Positions 59,313 through 64,000 of a stretch of 64,000 nucleotides of DNA are shown here, piece by piece; within the stretch, counting starts at the first letter, position 1, and every line of letters begins with the position of its first letter. Position numbers and translations under genes: made by a program. Under the pieces are notes generated by a model. It was not told where the DNA came from. It was given only the letters and a program-made list of their open reading frames with translations, and did no database searches. The stretch comes from Gordionus sp. m RMFG-2023 (lineage: Eukaryota; Nematomorpha; Gordioida; Chordodea; Parachordodidae), in contig NC_088775.1 of assembly GCF_954871325.1 (NCBI RefSeq), forward strand, positions 87,893,561 to 87,957,560. The letters are read 5' to 3'.

Positions 59313-59836
59313 CCTCTATTAATGAAATATGTTCCTTTTTTTCAAAATCAGAATTCTGAATAGTATTTTCTTTTCAGAATCAAAGAAATAAAGAACATTC
59401 AAGTATTATATTCTTAATTATTAGAAGTAAGAACACTTAGAACTTGTCAGAAATGAGCCACATTTTTGAATAAGACACCATTAAGAACTAAAAAAATCGG
59501 CTAAGCTCCTAACGACTATACCAGGAACTAAATTAGAAGAAATTATTCAGTTGTGTCATATCAACCGGATTTTTTATATCCATAAGAGAATTTTTGCATT
59601 TCTCTTCCGGTTATTGCTACATATAAAGTGTCAATTAAAAAAAATAATAATTTGATTATTTCTTAACGACTACCTTTATTTACCAATTGTTTATAATAAT
59701 GGGAATAGATTTTATAAATAATTATGATTAATTTACAATCTGGCCATAAATAGTTAACTTGAAGTAATTTTAAAGGTTGATTAATATTTTTTTTACATTG
59801 TTTCTAATATTTTATTTTACTCCCCATGTCATAAGA

Positions 59837-59918
59837 TACGCCAACTTCTCCCTGTAATCTCTAAAAATTCACAACTATACGCCAACTTCTCCCTGTAATC
59901 TCTAAAAATTCACAACTA
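59837..59918. repeat. Exact 41-bp tandem duplication
   Basis: TACGCCAACTTCTCCCTGTA... appears twice with no differences, at 59837-59877 and 59878-59918. Lack of divergence implies a recent event. Confidence 0.95.
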
Positions 59919-60119
59919 TACTCCACCTTATACGAGGATAAGAATTCATGAATAAGAACTCCCTAAGATATATAGATAATAATTAAATAATGCTAAAAAA
60001 ATAGAGGCGAAATTTTGTTTTTCCAAGAATTTGAGAATTTTTTCTGAAAATTTTTTTTTTAAAAATGGTTTATATCGAAGCTTCATATAAAATACATTAT
60101 ATAGATATTATATAAAATA

Positions 60120-60462
60120 GGTTAATGATAGTCACCACCAAGTCAACGTATATCAATTTTCTAAATACCAACCATATACCGACCAAAATTTATTAAATAG
60201 TAATAAGTCTCTTATTATTTAATATATATTATAACGGAATCACGTGGTCGAGTCCGGCCTCCAATATACCCCCCCCCCCCCCCCCCAAGGATGGAATTAC
60301 CAAATTAGATTAAGAAAAAAAAACATGATAATTGCTGGGATTCTAGGCAGCAGAGGCTTCCAAAAATCAGATTTTTCAATTATATATTATAAATAAATTT
60401 GGTAGTGTCTATCCAAATGAATGTTGATAAGTATTATCTTAAGGTAGTGACTATCATTAACC
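60120..60462. mobile_element. MITE with perfect 9-bp TSD (Mutator-like)
   Basis: TIRs GGTTAATGATAGTCACCACC and GGTAGTGACTATCATTAACC. TATAAAATA flanks both sides (60111-60119, 60463-60471). 343 bp, no coding sequence; it carries an 18-base poly-C tract at 60269-60286. Confidence 0.85.
60269..60286. repeat. Poly-C tract, 18 bases
   Basis: Inside the 9-bp-TSD MITE. Confidence 0.9.
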
Positions 60463-60719
60463 TATAAAATAGCTAAGAGTTATATAAATATTGAAATATA
60501 TTGCAAAATAAGTATATACTGCGAAAAATGAGGGAATTTTTAGAATGCATTTCATAATTAGATATTAATTAATTATATCATTATAATCTAGTGCAAAAAT
60601 TGGAATAGATCAAATAAAGGTTAAAAAAACCACAATATTCTCCATAACCAATTTTTTAAAATATTTTTAATAATATTAACTGCACGTTTCCTTAATTGGT
60701 TATCGTTTCAGACCTATGA

Positions 60720-61010
60720 CTTGTCACTTGTCAGCCACTTCTTAATAATATGGAGAAGAATCAACTGACTCAGAGGAGGCCTTGTTAACGTTTTATTCAT
60801 CATTAAACTGGAAATATGTTTTATCATAAGACTTGCACTCAAATCCGTCATAATGATTCAATATTTGAAACTCTTTCAAATCACGGAAAGGGGGGTGGGT
60901 TGCATTTATTACTTTCATTATTACCATCAACAAATACCTCGTTACATTTTTCGCGAGATACACGAACTTCAGTCGGAAACAAAACTTGTGATATATATTC
61001 ATATATTTAG
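60720..61010 (-). mobile_element. Decayed hAT transposase-derived fragment
   Basis: The minus strand reads LFPTEVRVSREKCNEVFVDG, FRDLKEFQ and, at DNA level, matches 51640-51960 (TTTCCGACTGAAGTT, GATTTGAAAGAGTTTC, CATTATGACG, TTCTTCTCCATATT, GTGGCTGACAAGT). Two dead copies of the same family thus lie about 9 kb apart in opposite orientation. Confidence 0.7.
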
Positions 61011-61029
61011 TTTTCACCTTTTTTTAGAA

Positions 61030-62040
61030 ACTATTGTACTTTATATTTAATATTATTTTTACAAGTTGTACCTCTAGATATTTATATCTACGACAAATCT
61101 GATAATTATCTTTACCTTAGTTCATCTTAGAAAAATTGGAATTATTTTTTTAGCTGTTAGATATGTGAATTTAGAGAATACAAATAAAATAAAATACTAA
61201 TTAATTTATTGAATAATATTAATTGTAATTTAATAAATTATAAATTAACATAAAAGGAAAAAGTAACAAAAATTAAAAAGCAAAGTAAAAATTAAAGTCA
61301 ACTAAAATTTATAAAAATTTCTTCTTCATTACATTTTTTTTCCTCTATATTTATGCTAATAAAATTCATATAATCTCGTCATATTCATATTCAAATTTTA
61401 CATGAACTCTAAAATAAAAAAAAAACTATTTTCCGTAACTATTCAAATTTATATAAACAACTATTGAATTAAATGAAAACTCAAGTAATAACATTCTAAT
61501 TATTACAACATTAGCCTTTATTTAATTTTGTACGCAAGTAACTTTTTAACTCTGATACGATAAATTTTAAACTACAAGAACTACACTTTATTTTTCATCT
61601 AATAAATTCCAATAGTATAATCATAAAAATCGATATCCTTTATATTTTTTACAATCAATAAAAATAATAATAGCAATGAATATCAAATAATTCAAATTCC
61701 AATATATAATTCATTTCATAAAATCTCCGACTCATTTCATAAAAAATCACACACTGAATAAAAATATTATTTTTTTCAATAAAAACATATTATCAAAAGA
61801 ATAATAATCCGATTGCACATCTTGAAAATAAATAAACATTTATTATTTTTCTCTTTAATTCAACATTTGCAACAGTAACGTTTCAAGTTTTTCTTTTCCC
61901 AAAAATCGAGAAAATTTATAATAACCAATTTTAGGAACATTCTAACATTTTCATACGGTAAATATAAATGATTAACAATAATAAAAATAATATTAATACA
62001 TAATTCTTCAACTTAATAGAATAGATCTCATCATGAGCAA
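61030..62040. other. AT-rich intergenic stretch, nothing recognised
   Basis: No gene, RNA or repeat signature could be supported. Confidence 0.5.
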
Positions 62041-62042
62041 AG

Positions 62043-62650
62043 TTGCCAGGTCAAAATTTTCAAATAGCGGTTTGGTATTCTGCGGATTAAATATAAAAAT
62101 TGCTAAAAAATATTTTTCGCGGGCCTTCGGCAGGGATTTTGCCTTAGTTATCCCTCTATCAATTCTTATAATTACTTTATATTAATATTAACAAAGTCGA
62201 TAATGTTTTATAATTTCAAAATAGTTAATATTTTATACTTAATTTAATTTCTACTTCTTTGACTTGGAGTTACTTTATTTATAAAAAGAATTTAAACGTG
62301 ATAATTAAGCGCCTAGCCCTATAATGTACAAACACATATGAAAATGATAAAATATGTCTGAAGGATTTCGATTTATTATTGGATAAGAAATTTACGAACT
62401 AGACATGTTTTTTGAACAAACATTTAAAATTTATTTTAAAAATATAAAAATAATCAATTACTGTTTCTCAAAATTATTATTTATATATTAAAAATGTTAA
62501 AATGCTAGAAAAAAAAATTGTATGGGAGATTTAAAAATTAATGTAGATTTTTGCGTTAGCCCAATTGCGGCAGTTTACGGAAGTGAGATGTCTGCGTGTA
62601 AACTAAAAAATTGCGGGAGTCTCCCGCTGATGGGTGTAGGCCTGGCAACC
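62043..62650. mobile_element. Possible DNA transposon with short TIRs
   Basis: AAAGTTGCCAGGTCAAAA at the left and GGCCTGGCAACCCTG at the right share an inverted GTTGCCAGG. Near the right end GCGGGAGTCTCCCGC forms a strong hairpin. No convincing target duplication. Confidence 0.3.
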
Positions 62651-62713
62651 CTGATCTCGAGTCTCACAATTAATAAAATCAAATTCACGTTTCATTTTTA
62701 CAAATACAAAGTT

Positions 62714-62935
62714 TAATTGCGATTTCCAGGTTGGCCAGTTATCCCTCTGATTTTTCTTTTCCATTTTTCCGTCCTGAGCATTAGTAGTTGTAAGATCATT
62801 TTTATCATATCCGCCGCTATCACTTTTATTCATGTCATCTTGGGACTTCCTCTAGCTTTTGATCCTACTACTTGCATCAAGGTGCCATTCTTTATCCAGT
62901 CATCTTTTGTCTTACGTTCCACATACCCAAACCTT
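62714..62935 (-). mobile_element. LINE 3' fragment, C-terminus of reverse transcriptase
   Basis: On the minus strand it reads RFGYVERKTKDDWIKNGTLM, then QVVGSKARGSPKMT, VIAADM and TEKWKRKIRGITGQPGNR. This is the characteristic tail of LINE reverse transcriptases (HVER..DD.I......G.RxRGRPK.TW...AADM...DR.KWKR). It identifies the short copies at 36656, 40494 and 55748 as the same family. Confidence 0.75.
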
Positions 62936-62984
62936 CCCTATTTCTTCGCATTACCACTCCAATCGCTTCTTTACCTTGAATTCA

Positions 62985-63195
62985 TAGTGGAGCGATTGCG
63001 ATCGCGATTTAACAGCTGATTGATTTTTAAAATCTGTTTATGAGTTCAATTATTCTTTATTAAAATCATTATTTCTTAGATTATTATTAAAATTTGAATT
63101 GAAGATAAAATTAATATTAATAAATAAAAATTGATCTCATAAACAGATTTTAAAAATCAATCAGCTGTTAAATCGCGATCGCAATCGCGCCACTA
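62985..63195. mobile_element. Near-perfect palindromic hAT-type MITE in a palindromic target
   Basis: TIRs TAGTGGAGCGATTGCGATCG and the inverse of TAGTGGCGCGATTGCGATCG. The arms pair over about 65 bp with two mismatches (AACAGCTGATTGATTTTTAA inside). The flanks are TGAATTCA (62977-62984 and 63196-63203), an 8-bp duplication that is its own reverse complement, bounded by ACCT and AGGT. The facing short frames that both code EFIV.RLRSRFNS are just the two arms. Confidence 0.8.
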
Positions 63196-63550
63196 TGAAT
63201 TCAAGGTTACCCATTCTTGCTCGCAATTCCTTGCTAATTTTCATCATCTCTGTTCCGGTGGGTCTATTTATCGCTCGGCTAGGAAATGTGGCTCGCTCGG
63301 CTAACCACATAATAAAACATTTATATCGCTCGGCTATAAATACTCCTTTATTTATTTGTATTATATTTCGAATTATATTTGTAGCAGATATTAAATTAAA
63401 GAGGGAGAAAAATGTTTTTTTTTTAAAAAATAGAATGTAAATCAATAATTTATTTTTTTGATTATTTTTAATTTCGATTGATTATTCTGTTTTAAAAATT
63501 ATCAATTTTTTTTATTGGGAAATTATAAATGAAGAAAATTGAAAATTACA

Positions 63551-63780
63551 AAGTGTTGTTGTAAATTTAACGGCTCGTTTTGAGCCGATTTTTAAAAACG
63601 GCTAATTCAATATTACATTCAGAAATATATTACGCAAGCCTGAAGATTTTGCTCATAGCAGGAACAAAGGTTTAGACATATATTATCGAAATCTCGAGGC
63701 TTAGACAATATTTTTCTGCCTAAAATATTGAGTTAGCCGTTTTGAAAAATCGGCTCAAAACGAGCCGTTTAAAAACACTA
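63551..63780. mobile_element. Family A MITE copy, well preserved
   Basis: GTTGTTGTAAATTTAACGGC at the left, GCTCGTTTTGAGCCGATTTT, centre with CTCATAGCAGGAACAAAGG, and right arm CGGCTCAAAACGAGCCGTTT ending AAAAACACTA. The terminal 45 bp of the two arms are almost identical. Confidence 0.8.
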
Positions 63781-64000
63781 GTAAAAAACCCCTTACTTAT
63801 CAACCCTTTACTCTTAATCTGCACTAACTTAAATCTGCAAATTGTATCACAAAAACCTTAATTTTATTAGTTTTTTAATTTAATTTCTAAACAACAATTA
63901 TAATATATTTTAAAAAATAGGATTTCACAATTCATAAAAGAAAATGATACAATTCATAAAAAATTTAATAATTTCTAAAGAATTTAATAATCCCGTAAAG

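Noticed and set aside
62603-63445. Overlapping short frames near the right end as genes
   Set aside because: They fall on LINE remnants and on the two arms of the palindromic MITE.
1-64000. CRISPR arrays, operons, ribosome binding sites, phage or bacterial features
   Set aside because: The spliced animal gene and transposon content show that this is animal nuclear DNA; the tandem repeats have no spacer structure.

Overview
This window is animal nuclear DNA. It is very AT-rich, with long A/T runs, spliced genes, abundant small DNA transposons and no operon structure. The strongest landmark is a complete gene for the Notch-pathway E3 ubiquitin ligase Mind bomb 1 (mib1), which exists only in animals. 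Low GC, long transposon-filled introns and a diverged protein with many Asn/Ser-rich loops suggest an invertebrate; I cannot name the phylum from sequence alone.

Layout. 1-2.2 kb: two tandem-repeat arrays. 2.2-3.1 kb: fossil fragment of a Ty3/Gypsy-type LTR retroelement on the minus strand. 5.74-11.23 kb (+): a seven-exon gene for a secreted protein of 333 residues that I do not recognise. 11.3-15.8 kb: no secure gene; it holds a 1.2-kb non-autonomous hAT element with 8-bp target-site duplications (TSDs). 15.88-57.65 kb (+): mib1, reconstructed here as 19 coding exons and 1,462 residues with consistent splice phases throughout. 57.7-64 kb: intergenic, full of MITEs, hAT relics and palindromes.

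The mib1 domains run in the family order: MIB/HERC2, ZZ finger, second MIB/HERC2, the MIB-specific repeat region, ankyrin repeats, then two RING fingers ending the protein. The N-terminal half binds Notch ligand tails and the RINGs ubiquitinate them, which drives ligand endocytosis and Notch signalling. Two features stand out. The first of the three RINGs of vertebrate MIB1 is not visible, and a 16.7-kb intron splits the ankyrin region. Many donor sites in both genes have a pyrimidine at +3.

The rest of the window is dominated by transposons, mostly inside mib1 introns: at least six hAT-like families supported by TIRs and/or 8-bp TSDs, one abundant palindromic family of about 210 bp, two foldback elements with 9-10-bp TSDs (Mutator-like), two TTA-flanked Harbinger-like MITEs, LINE fragments, and an antisense hAT element that carries zinc-finger and dimerisation-domain coding pieces separated by intron-like gaps. 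Poly-C tracts of 10-21 bases are strikingly frequent.
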